Under the pieces are notes generated by a model. It did not search any database. It worked only from the letters and a program-made list of their open reading frames with translations, and was not told where the DNA came from. Source: Planctomycetota bacterium (GTDB lineage Bacteria > Planctomycetota > Planctomycetia > Pirellulales > Pirellulaceae). From it: 32,954 nucleotides of DNA. Below, in pieces: positions 1-7,317 of this stretch. The position numbers and the translations under genes were made by a program. The stretch lies in the NCBI GenBank assembly GCA_024274855.1, contig JAJSAJ010000948.1, positions 1-32,954 of the forward strand, given 5' to 3'. Position 1 is the stretch's first letter, and each line of letters begins with the position of its first letter.

Positions 1-1
1 G

Positions 2-865
2 AATGACAAACAGTTTCCACTTCCCGGAAACGTGTTGAGCGATGCGCCGAAGGCGCGAGGACGCGTGGCAACACAACGTGTGACGTGGTCGCACGCGGTC
101 ATGACTGATCAGGCATTGCAGTTCATCCGCAACAACGCGAATGGCCCGTTTCTATTACACGTGCACTGGACCGTGCCGCACGCAAACAACGAAGGCGGGC
201 GCGTAACCGGAGACGGCATGGAAGTGCCTGATTACGGAATCTATAAGGACCGCGATTGGCCAGATCCGGAAAAGGGCTTCGCCGCGATGGTGACGTGGAT
301 GGACCGCGACGTCGGACGGTTGATCTCGCTGTTGCGCGAACTGAAAATCGACCGTCGGACACTGGTTATCTTCACATCGGACAACGGCCCTCACCACGAA
401 GGCAATCACAAAGTCGAGTTCTTTGATTCCAACGGCCCCTTGCGCGGCTGCAAACGAGATCTTTACGAGGGGGGCCTACGCGAACCGACGATCGCCTGGT
501 GGCCCGGCACGATCAAGGCCGGCACCGTCAGCGATCAGCCATTGGCCTTTTGGGACTACCTGCCAACGGCCTGTGAACTGGCAGGTGTGACCCCGCCCGA
601 AGGAATCGATGGAATCTCGTTCCTGCCGACCTTGTTGGGCAAGCCGCAAAAGGCGCACGACTATCTGTTTTGGAAATACGGCAGCAAAGAGGCACTTCGC
701 CACGGCTACTGGAAGGCCGTTCGTCTGAAACCGAACCAGCCGATCGCACTGTATGATCTGAGAACCGATCTGGGCGAACAGCACGACGTGGCGGCAGTAC
801 ACCCCGATGTGGTCCGGCAAATGAACCAGCTAATGAAGCAGGCGGTCCGAGTGACACAAGAGTAA
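2..865 (+). CDS. Sulfatase, C-terminal part (5' end outside window)
   Basis: The reading frame is open to the left edge of the window, so only the C-terminal part of a type I (formylglycine) sulfatase is present and the CxPxR maturation motif lies upstream. Visible family landmarks are a metal/substrate-site histidine segment 'HWTVPHANN', the 'DRDVGRL' helix, 'IFTSDNGPHHEG' (the conserved metal-binding D-N pair of sulfatases), and 'LRGCKRDLYEGGLREP', followed by the usual C-terminal 'LYDLRTDLGEQHDVA' strand. Enzymes of this family hydrolyse sulfate esters, in planctomycetes mostly on sulfated polysaccharides after export. The TAA stop coincides with the first three bases of a dispersed repeat (863-997). 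Family assignment is firm from the motifs; the substrate cannot be told. Confidence 0.93.
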   Translation, partial: NDKQFPLPGNVLSDAPKARGRVATQRVTWSHAVMTDQALQFIRNNANGPFLLHVHWTVPHANNEGGRVTGDGMEVPDYGIYKDRDWPDPEKGFAAMVTWMDRDVGRLISLLRELKIDRRTLVIFTSDNGPHHEGNHKVEFFDSNGPLRGCKRDLYEGGLREPTIAWWPGTIKAGTVSDQPLAFWDYLPTACELAGVTPPEGIDGISFLPTLLGKPQKAHDYLFWKYGSKEALRHGYWKAVRLKPNQPIALYDLRTDLGEQHDVAAVHPDVVRQMNQLMKQAVRVTQE

Positions 866-997
866 GGATTCGCCAATCAATAACTGTCGCACTCTTCCGC
901 GTACAGACCCCCATGGGTGAATCAGTCTCGCAGCTAAGGAGGATCGCCGCCCAAACGCCCCCAGTAAACACGACAATAATTGATTCGCCGGCCCTAA
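863..997 (+). repeat. Repeat A, copy 1 (MITE-like, 135 bp)
   Basis: This stretch is almost identical to the outer parts of 10847-11060. It starts TAAGGATTCGCCAATCAATA and ends GACAATAATTGATTCGCCGG plus CCCTAA. The two ends form an imperfect terminal inverted repeat of about 27 bp (about 19 matching positions when one end is reverse-complemented). TAA is found at both outer edges, which fits a short target-site duplication. The left TAA is the stop codon of the upstream sulfatase. There is no transposase, so it would be a non-autonomous element if mobile. Short open frames through it on either strand are by-products of the repeat and are not annotated as genes. Confidence 0.85.
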
Positions 998-1039
998 GCA
1001 GCAAGCATCACGACTGGCGACTCGGCACACTCGCCGGTC

Positions 1040-1066
1040 TTGCCCGCGGACATTTCATGATACAAT
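1040..1066 (+). promoter_or_regulatory. Possible sigma70-like promoter before the DUF2079 gene
   Basis: TTGCCC at 1040-1045 and TACAAT at 1061-1066 resemble -35 and -10 elements with a 15-bp spacer, which is slightly short. It lies about 135 bp upstream of the membrane-protein start. This is sequence resemblance only. Confidence 0.25.
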
Positions 1067-1098
1067 GCGGCATTGGGTCCGTCTGGCGGGATGCATTG

Positions 1099-1140
1099 CA
1101 CGGGCGGAATTCACCGCGCCGCGGTAAGCCGTGTTTTTTT
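1099..1140 (+). terminator. Possible intrinsic terminator
   Basis: CACGG (1099-1103) pairs with CCGTG (1129-1133), with an internal GCGG/CCGC hairpin (1104-1117), and is followed directly by seven T residues (1134-1140). The outer stem is short and partly interrupted, so this is a weak candidate for ending transcription from the sulfatase side. Confidence 0.35.
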
Positions 1141-1200
1141 CGTGGCGAACGGGACTGGCCAGGCTTGACGACTTGAGGGCGGCTACGCAGGATGGTTCGT

Positions 1201-3255
1201 ATGCCAGCACACCCGGCCAAAGCCAGATCGAAGCGAAACGCGGCCTCGTCCGCTGTCAGCAATCGCTATGTGATGTTGGCAGTTGCCGCCACAAGTGGGT
1301 GGACATGGGCGTTCTGCCTGTTGGCCGTACGGAACCACCTGCCCGAGAACTACGACGTCATCGTATCAACGTCGCCAGCTTGGGGTTTTCTAGCGCTACC
1401 GACCTGGACAATGGCACTTGCGGCAACTTGCGGCACATTACTCTGTTTCGCGATTCTGCGATCGGCAAGCCATGCAAGATACTCATCGGTCGTCATCTAT
1501 TGGACATTGAGTACATTACTGATTCCATTTGCTGATCTATTGCGACTTGGTGGTGTCGCGCTACCATGCACATTTTTCGAGCCACTGTTTTTCGTACTCG
1601 TGACGGGAAACGCGATTTGGAATCTGACACCGACGTGGCCATTCGATAATCGACTGGTACGAATGGACGATCGCAAATGCCTTTCCATTATATTGCTAGT
1701 GGTGGCCACAACGGCCGCATGGTGGTATTGGCAAGGCTCCTGCGCATATCGCGACTTTTTGCTCGGCTATCATGATTTCGGCCACTTCGCCCGTCGCGTC
1801 GCCAACACGTGGGAAGGACGCGGCTGGCTAATGGAAACCCCCAGTTTGCCCGCCTACTGGGATCACTTCAACCCCGCGTTGGCAACACTTGCACCACTCT
1901 GGTCAGTCTGGCCAAACGCTCATCTTTTCATTTTCCTGCAAGCCGTCTCTTTAGCGTCACCCGCATTGTTTGTGTATGGCATCGCTCGCTGTTGGCACAT
2001 GAACCCGGCATCAGCAATGTTGTTTGCACTGGCGTATCTGTCATTTCCCGCGGTCGGCCTGATGAATCTGAATTATTCGTATGGTTGGCATCCGGTCAGT
2101 CTGGCGCTGCCGTTGATCTTTGCAGCAATTTGGCTGATCCTGCGCAGGCAATACACATTGGCCATCTGTAGCGTGTTGCTGGCTTGTGGATTCAAGGAAA
2201 CGGTTTTGGTGACTTTGGCCTGTATCTGTGTTGCGATGGCATTTCAGGCGCGCTTTCTTGGCACATCGCGAGCTAACGCCTTGCTTGCCTCGCGATTGCC
2301 TTGGCCGGTATGGCTCGTGGCGGGCATCGCCCTGGCGCTCGCCTTTGCAGCGATATTTCACTTTGCGTCCTATTCGCAGTTTCAAACGTCGCGGTTCGCC
2401 AATCTGGGCGGTTCACTTTGGGAAATCGCTGCCTCACCAGTGTTGAAGCCCGCCCAGTTTTGGGGACAAGTGCTGCGAACTGAATCTATTTATTTCTTAT
2501 TGGCGATCACACTGCCGCTTGGCTGGCGTTGGATTGCGCGCGGATGGCCGGTGTTGTTGGCTGCATCGTTGACGGTTGGAGTCTTGTTGGCATGGAGGCA
2601 CGGTCCCGCCACCAGCATCGCTTTTCAATACATCACCAGTTTGATTCCGGTGATTCTTGTCGCCGTCATTGCCGGATCGGCTGAACCGTCACTGGATAAT
2701 TCCGACCAACGAAAGGTCATTGCTTCGGGTGTTACCGCAGTGATCGTGGGATTGACTGCCACAATGTTTTTCGGAGCGATGCCTTTTAGCAGCGACACGT
2801 CAACCATCATGCAAAACCAAACTTATCACACCAATTCGGCTTTGTTCGAATCCAATCCACGAGCAGCGGGGACCTCCGCAAGTCGCCATCTTCGTGAGAT
2901 CATCGACATGGTCGACGGCAAGGAATCCGCAGTATTGGCAACCGGCCGGATCGCGTCGCATCTGCTTCGCGTTCGCCGCTTGGAATCGGCCGACGAAGCC
3001 CGCAAACGATGGGATGCATTGACGATCGAAGCCGGCGACGGGCGTTCCGGCATCGAAGTGTTCGACTGGGTCGTACTGGATGCCTTGGAACGATTTCAAC
3101 AATCACCCGATGACGTCGGCTTTCTTCTGCATGAAGCTCAAAACGCGGGTTATAAGACCGTATCTATTTACCGTGGCATCTGGGTCTTACGACGACCGGA
3201 GCACCAGGAGCATTACACGAAGACTGGCCGATCTCAATTGCAGATCCAAAGGTAG
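1201..3255 (+). CDS. DUF2079 family polytopic membrane protein
   Basis: A protein of about 684 residues with many hydrophobic segments. It carries the DUF2079 landmarks: 'YHDFGHFARRVANTW' after the first loop, 'WDHFNPALATLAPLW', 'NYSYGWHPVSLALPL', and a following 'FKETVLV' loop. The family is a predicted integral membrane protein related in topology to GT-C type lipid-linked sugar transferases; its reaction is not established. The C-terminal part (from about residue 540) is soluble and ends 'VSIYRGIWVLRR', a typical tail of the family. Two ATGs are possible, at 1192 and 1201. I prefer 1201 because AGGA (1189-1192) stands 8 bases before it, whereas it overlaps the first ATG. The gene stands alone and converges on the ceramidase-like gene. 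Confidence 0.88.
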   Translation: MPAHPAKARSKRNAASSAVSNRYVMLAVAATSGWTWAFCLLAVRNHLPENYDVIVSTSPAWGFLALPTWTMALAATCGTLLCFAILRSASHARYSSVVIYWTLSTLLIPFADLLRLGGVALPCTFFEPLFFVLVTGNAIWNLTPTWPFDNRLVRMDDRKCLSIILLVVATTAAWWYWQGSCAYRDFLLGYHDFGHFARRVANTWEGRGWLMETPSLPAYWDHFNPALATLAPLWSVWPNAHLFIFLQAVSLASPALFVYGIARCWHMNPASAMLFALAYLSFPAVGLMNLNYSYGWHPVSLALPLIFAAIWLILRRQYTLAICSVLLACGFKETVLVTLACICVAMAFQARFLGTSRANALLASRLPWPVWLVAGIALALAFAAIFHFASYSQFQTSRFANLGGSLWEIAASPVLKPAQFWGQVLRTESIYFLLAITLPLGWRWIARGWPVLLAASLTVGVLLAWRHGPATSIAFQYITSLIPVILVAVIAGSAEPSLDNSDQRKVIASGVTAVIVGLTATMFFGAMPFSSDTSTIMQNQTYHTNSALFESNPRAAGTSASRHLREIIDMVDGKESAVLATGRIASHLLRVRRLESADEARKRWDALTIEAGDGRSGIEVFDWVVLDALERFQQSPDDVGFLLHEAQNAGYKTVSIYRGIWVLRRPEHQEHYTKTGRSQLQIQR

Positions 3256-3517
3256 TCGGGATCGCGGAACGTCGAAAGCCTCACTCGTTTTCGAAATACG
3301 TCGCTGGCCAAGTGGACAGTTTGGAAACGAGGCCCAGCAAAGCGAAGAGTCAACTGGCGTCCGGATCGCCCGTGAATTGGCACGCCTTCACCGGCCGACT
3401 AGCTACTCGCTTGCAGCGACATTTACAAACTCTGTTTGTCGGCATCACGCACGTCACGGTTCACATGGCCACTCGCCGAGATGCTCTGACGGCCCTTCGT
3501 CTCCTGATCGATGTCTA

Positions 3518-5029
3518 CTATTCGATTTCCGGCCGCACGTTGCCATAAGACCAAGGTGTATGGACTGGCGGGATTTCTTTTGGCGTCGGACTTTTGCCGG
3601 GCGTCATTTGGCCCAGCAAGTTCAAGCCGGCTTCAAGCATTTGACGACCGGCGGTGAGCTCCAAGTTACTGTAGCTGGTTAAACGGGTTTCGTAACCACC
3701 ACCGTGGGGCCCCATCGCCTCTTCAGTGGGAACATAGCCCACACATCCATTGGCCAATTCGACGGGAAACGTGAATTCGAACGGGCTCTTCTTTTTCAGA
3801 TCCAATCCATACTCGACGAACATCTCGGCTTCGTTGGTTACCAACACAGCCGGCCCGACTTGGATCGCCTGCACTTCAACCTCGACCTCCGGCTGAGCGG
3901 CGATCAGAGCATCCAGCATAAGAGTCTCCTTGGTCCACGTGGCAACATGCGCCGGATCCTTCTCGGCTTCCGCCAGACAACGCTTCACCTTCTCGGGACT
4001 CGGAACGCGACGTTTGATACTCCACACTTTGACCTTGGTATCTAGCGGGACCAGCGAGCCACGATGCATGCTCAACAAGACTTTAACCGCCTCGGCACCA
4101 ATCCGCCCTCCGACGATCGGTCCATCAATGTTGGGGTATGGGCTGAGGTTATCCACTTGAGTGATATCGCCACAGTCACCGTTCAGGAAAACGACGACCA
4201 CATCGTCACCCAGTGAACCGCGGATGACCTGTTCCATGTAGTAGATCCAGTTGGCCGACCACCCACTGGCCCCCGTCGTGCCATGATTCGCATAATTGAC
4301 GACGCATCCAACCAGCTTGCCGGCGGCGTTCCAGGCTCCGATCACGCCAACATCAGGATCGATCGGGCCCGCCGACTCAACAATATCGGGATTCCGTTTT
4401 CCGGGATGGGTAAAAGTCAATCCATTTTTCATTCGGAAGCGACGATTGAAAGCTACTTTGTCTTCGCGACCTCGACCAACGCCGCATTTCGCCTCGGCGC
4501 GGTTCTCATTGGCCAGGCAGACAGCGTTGACAATCTGATTGTGCACATGCTTCAGGTAGGCAGGATCAGCACAGGACGACTGGTCATACGCCAACCTCTT
4601 AACCAGATCCGACGCATGATCGAACTGGCCGGGCTGGACCATGCCCGTCGGGCCGGATGAGTGCGAATGCGAGGCACCGATCAGCACCGCATCGGGGGCG
4701 ATACCACATTTCGTTTCGATTTCTTGCCGCACAGCCTTGACCAGATTCCGGGGCACGATCAACGCATCGATACCAACCAACGCCACGCGCGTCTTGCCAT
4801 CGTCGAATACCGCCGCGCGGACCTTGCACGGATCCTGCGTCCGTTTCAGAAACACTTTATGATATCCGCCCGGCCTCTCCATCCCCGACTTAGGCGAAAT
4901 GTCCATCTCGGCAAACCCGGCTTTGAACGGCTGGGCGGCCTCGGCCGCCAGAGTCCCTCGCACGAAAAACGACACGGTCGCCGCCAGCAACCCAGCCAGC
5001 CTAACATATCGGCGAAGAAGCACGCTCAT
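3518..5029 (-). CDS. Neutral/alkaline ceramidase-like secreted protein
   Basis: A 503-residue protein with an N-terminal signal peptide (hydrophobic 'LAGLLAATVSFFV', cleavage likely near 'LAAEAA'). The mature part matches the N-terminal catalytic domain of neutral ceramidases: 'AGFAEMDISP' at the start, 'GASHSHSSGPT' (His121/His123, zinc-site block), 'NYANHGTT' (His249, second zinc histidine), 'FLNGDCGDI' (the place of the nucleophile loop in true ceramidases), and 'NEAEMFVEYG', which may supply the zinc glutamate. It lacks the long C-terminal domain of characterised ceramidases. Many planctomycete paralogues carry this domain with unknown substrates, so an amidase acting on lipid or glycan N-acyl groups is only a guess. 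The start is supported by AGGAG 8 bases upstream of the ATG. It lies 71 bp downstream of the TM2 gene on the same strand. Confidence 0.88.
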   Translation of the reverse strand: MSVLLRRYVRLAGLLAATVSFFVRGTLAAEAAQPFKAGFAEMDISPKSGMERPGGYHKVFLKRTQDPCKVRAAVFDDGKTRVALVGIDALIVPRNLVKAVRQEIETKCGIAPDAVLIGASHSHSSGPTGMVQPGQFDHASDLVKRLAYDQSSCADPAYLKHVHNQIVNAVCLANENRAEAKCGVGRGREDKVAFNRRFRMKNGLTFTHPGKRNPDIVESAGPIDPDVGVIGAWNAAGKLVGCVVNYANHGTTGASGWSANWIYYMEQVIRGSLGDDVVVVFLNGDCGDITQVDNLSPYPNIDGPIVGGRIGAEAVKVLLSMHRGSLVPLDTKVKVWSIKRRVPSPEKVKRCLAEAEKDPAHVATWTKETLMLDALIAAQPEVEVEVQAIQVGPAVLVTNEAEMFVEYGLDLKKKSPFEFTFPVELANGCVGYVPTEEAMGPHGGGYETRLTSYSNLELTAGRQMLEAGLNLLGQMTPGKSPTPKEIPPVHTPWSYGNVRPEIE

Positions 5030-5100
5030 CAGTTCAACTCCTGTTCAGGGATATCGATAACCATCGCCGCCAACAGACAATTCTTTGCCACAACCGTCTC

Positions 5101-5514
5101 TTACATTCCTTCTGAAATCGCGTTCAAATTAATCTCGTCCACCTGTTCATTCAAGGTCCAAAAATCATAAATGATTCCGATTCCAATCAGGCCGCCCGTG
5201 AAGAAGTAGACCACACCGGTGAGCACTTTTCCCAAATAGAAACGATGAACACCAAAAACACCCAGAAACGTCAACAGAATCCAAGCAATATTGTAGTCCA
5301 TGGGACCGGCCTCGTAACTAAAGCCAGCCTCGCGATCCATTCGCGGGATCAGAAACAGATCGACCAGCCAACCGATCCCCAAGAGCCCGAATGTGAACAG
5401 CCAAATAGTTCCCGTGATCGGCTTGCCGTAAAAAAACCGGTGCGAGCCCGTAAACCCAAAGATCCACAGGATGTAACCGACGACCATTGAGTGCGTATCG
5501 TTGGGACGGGGCAT
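5101..5514 (-). CDS. Tandem TM2-domain membrane protein
   Basis: A small protein of about 137 residues containing two TM2 domains in a row. Each has two transmembrane helices joined by the family signature: repeat 1 has 'GFTGSHRFFYGK' and ends near 'VDLFLIP'; repeat 2 has 'GVFGVHRFYLGK' and ends near 'IYDFWTL'. The conserved G-x-H-R-F-Y/F-x-G turn and the Asp in the second helix are present in both copies. The reading frame extends upstream to 5565, but I choose the ATG at 5514 because GAGGA lies 8 bases before it and the extension has no family similarity. The role of TM2 proteins in bacteria is not known. It may be cotranscribed with the ceramidase-like gene that follows on the same strand. 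Confidence 0.9.
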   Translation of the reverse strand: MPRPNDTHSMVVGYILWIFGFTGSHRFFYGKPITGTIWLFTFGLLGIGWLVDLFLIPRMDREAGFSYEAGPMDYNIAWILLTFLGVFGVHRFYLGKVLTGVVYFFTGGLIGIGIIYDFWTLNEQVDEINLNAISEGM

Positions 5515-5884
5515 GACAAAGTTCCTCTTACCAATAAAGTTCCACACGGCGTCTATTTCACGCAATCGGCTGACGTGTTACAGAACCCCATGCTGTCGGT
5601 CACAAACGGCCGCCAAGCGTATCCGACCCGAACACGTTTTCACGTACCGAATTGGCTTTGTGACAAGCCTCGACTGCATAGGGGCACTTCCAATGGTTAT
5701 ACTACGGAAAATCGGGCCGTCAATTACAGGCAAGGCTTTCAGCCCCGTCCAAGCGACTGCAACAGAAGAGCGATCACCGTGATCCAATTGCTTAATAATG
5801 AATCCAAAGGAAACGCGAGTTGCCATTTCGATAAACTCGAGCGGTTCTTGCAAAACAACATCCAATCCACGCAACTCATGAACA
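5515..5884. other. Divergent intergenic region (TM2 / CPBP)
   Basis: This 370-bp space separates two divergently transcribed genes. No convincing reading frame, RNA or repeat was seen. It contains a TATACT box (5698-5703) facing the CPBP gene and a small palindrome with a neighbouring AT-rich box (listed separately). Confidence 0.5.
5772..5796 (+). promoter_or_regulatory. Palindrome GATCAC-C-GTGATC next to an AT-rich -10-like box
   Basis: GATCACCGTGATC (5772-5784) is a perfect 6-bp inverted repeat around one central base. TAATAAT follows a few bases later, about 90 bp upstream of the CPBP start. This arrangement is compatible with an operator beside a promoter, but no regulator family is identifiable. 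Confidence 0.25.
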
Positions 5885-6679
5885 ATGAATAACAAACTGC
5901 GATACATCCTTGCTCTGTGCGTTGCCTTCAGCCTGTATTTCATCGCCAAGAAGACACTGTTGCCGAGCATCTTCTACGGAATTGATGGAATCGTTCGCCT
6001 TTATCCACTCAGCTACTTCACGGCGTACTTGATCGTTGGCCTGCCTGTTCTGGCATTCACGTTTTTTACCAATGGACACAAGATTTTCGGCCCCCTGGGA
6101 CTAACAAGTGGGATTGCCAAGGGTTTCCTTTTCTCCTTCGCTTTTTCAATTCCGATGTTCCTCGGGTACGGATTGCTGAGTGGCTTTCAGGTCGATTTGG
6201 AAGCGAAGACTTTTTGGTTGCTCTGTGTCAGTGCCGCGTTCTTCGAGGAGTTCTACTACCGGGGGTTTTTCTTCGGCCAACTTTACCGAAACACGCGACT
6301 GGGCTTCTTGCCATCATTGGTTCTAGGTGCACTGGTATTTGCATCACTGCACCTGTATCAAAGCAGTAACCCGTCCACTCTGGTTGGCATCTTCATGACA
6401 ACATTTCTGGGAGCAGCGATTTTTGCCTGGTTATTCGTCGAGTGGAACTTCAATCTGTGGATATCCATTGGCTTGCATTTTTTCATGAATCTTTCCTGGG
6501 ACCTGTTCTCCATATCGGACAATGCGCTCGGCGATTTCAACGCCAATATCATTCGGGGCGTAACCATACTGTTTGCTATTGTGGGAACGATAGTTTACAA
6601 GAGGAAGAAACAAATACCGTTGGCCATCACTCGAGATACGCTTGTGATGAATCGGCTTGCCGACAATAGGCCGGTGTGA
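5885..6679 (+). CDS. CPBP-family intramembrane metalloprotease/glutamic protease (CAAX-type, Abi)
   Basis: A 264-residue protein with about seven or eight hydrophobic segments. The three signatures of the CPBP/CAAX (Abi) family are present in order: 'FFEEFYYRG' (Glu121, Glu122, Arg126), 'FASLHLYQ' (Phe152...His156) and 'GLHFFMNLSWD' (His198...Asn202). Family members cleave within or next to membranes; in bacteria they process prenylated or bacteriocin-like peptides, confer self-immunity, or act in envelope signalling. All catalytic positions look intact. No Shine-Dalgarno is evident at the ATG. It lies 215 bp upstream of the Nudix-RelA/SpoT pair on the same strand, so a functional link is possible but not shown. 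Confidence 0.9.
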   Translation: MNNKLRYILALCVAFSLYFIAKKTLLPSIFYGIDGIVRLYPLSYFTAYLIVGLPVLAFTFFTNGHKIFGPLGLTSGIAKGFLFSFAFSIPMFLGYGLLSGFQVDLEAKTFWLLCVSAAFFEEFYYRGFFFGQLYRNTRLGFLPSLVLGALVFASLHLYQSSNPSTLVGIFMTTFLGAAIFAWLFVEWNFNLWISIGLHFFMNLSWDLFSISDNALGDFNANIIRGVTILFAIVGTIVYKRKKQIPLAITRDTLVMNRLADNRPV

Positions 6680-6894
6680 GACTTCTGGACGCGATGTCAC
6701 AATCGGACAGGACATGCAAGCTGGCTCGCTGATCTCAGGAATACATTTCAAGAATTGAGCTGCAGTGAAACCGAACGAATCCATCGAACGGTTGTTTGTT
6801 TACAATTAGAGGGCCTTCAGCCTGCCCATGCGAAACAACTGCCTATTGCCAGTCAAGAACACGTGCGATCCAGATACTTGAACGTGAGAGAACC

Positions 6895-7314
6895 ATGCCA
6901 AAACACAAACGGGGATTTGCCGTTCGAGCTGTAATCAGCGATCAACGGGGCCGCTGTCTGCTGGTGCGGCGTTCGAATTCATCCAAGTGGTTTGCCGGAA
7001 CCTGGGAATGGCCGGGAGGCAAAGTCGATTCTGGAGAGACCTACGACGTAGCCTTGCATCGCGAAGTCGCTGAAGAGACCGGATTGGAGATCGAGCTGAG
7101 CGGTGTTGCCGGTGCGTATTCGATGGAAGTGGCAGGCAGACAGATCGCCGTATTGTGCCTTGAGGCAGCTTGCATTCGCGGAGACGTCTGTCTCAGTGAA
7201 GAACATGACGACAGCGTCTGGGCACCGATGGCAGATCTATTGCAGTGGGAATTGGCTCCCGATCTTCGCAAGTTCGCGGACGAGTATATCCAACGCACAT
7301 CGGATGGAGGCTGA
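6895..7314 (+). CDS. Nudix hydrolase (MutT-like)
   Basis: A 139-residue, single-domain Nudix protein. The Nudix box is complete: Gly42-x5-Glu48-x7-Arg56-Glu57-Val-x-Glu60-Glu61-x-Gly63-Leu64, preceded by the usual 'FAGTWEWPGG'. These enzymes hydrolyse nucleoside diphosphates linked to another group; known members act on oxidised NTPs, ADP-ribose, dinucleoside polyphosphates or (p)ppGpp. The overall look is MutT-like. The frame is open further upstream to 6796, but the domain starts at 'MPKHKRGFAV', so the ATG at 6895 is chosen. The stop is 3 bp from the start of the RelA/SpoT-SLOG-RyR gene, and the latter's GGAGG ribosome site lies inside the last codons of this gene, so the two are almost certainly cotranscribed. 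I infer that the substrate may be the nucleotide made or sensed by its partner. Confidence 0.93.
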   Translation: MPKHKRGFAVRAVISDQRGRCLLVRRSNSSKWFAGTWEWPGGKVDSGETYDVALHREVAEETGLEIELSGVAGAYSMEVAGRQIAVLCLEAACIRGDVCLSEEHDDSVWAPMADLLQWELAPDLRKFADEYIQRTSDGG

Positions 7315-7317
7315 ACA

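Noticed and set aside
863-997. Coding genes on either strand through repeat A
   Set aside because: Similar peptides arise in both repeat copies purely from the repeated DNA. There are no start signals, and the frames overlap real stop codons.
3256-3517. Gene between the DUF2079 and ceramidase-like genes
   Set aside because: Open frames there are low-complexity shadows. The space lies between convergent genes, and nothing is supported by motifs or start signals.
5885-6679. Classing the CPBP gene as an abortive-infection defence gene
   Set aside because: The family name 'Abi' is historical. Motifs show only a membrane protease, so a defence role is left as a hypothesis based on neighbours.
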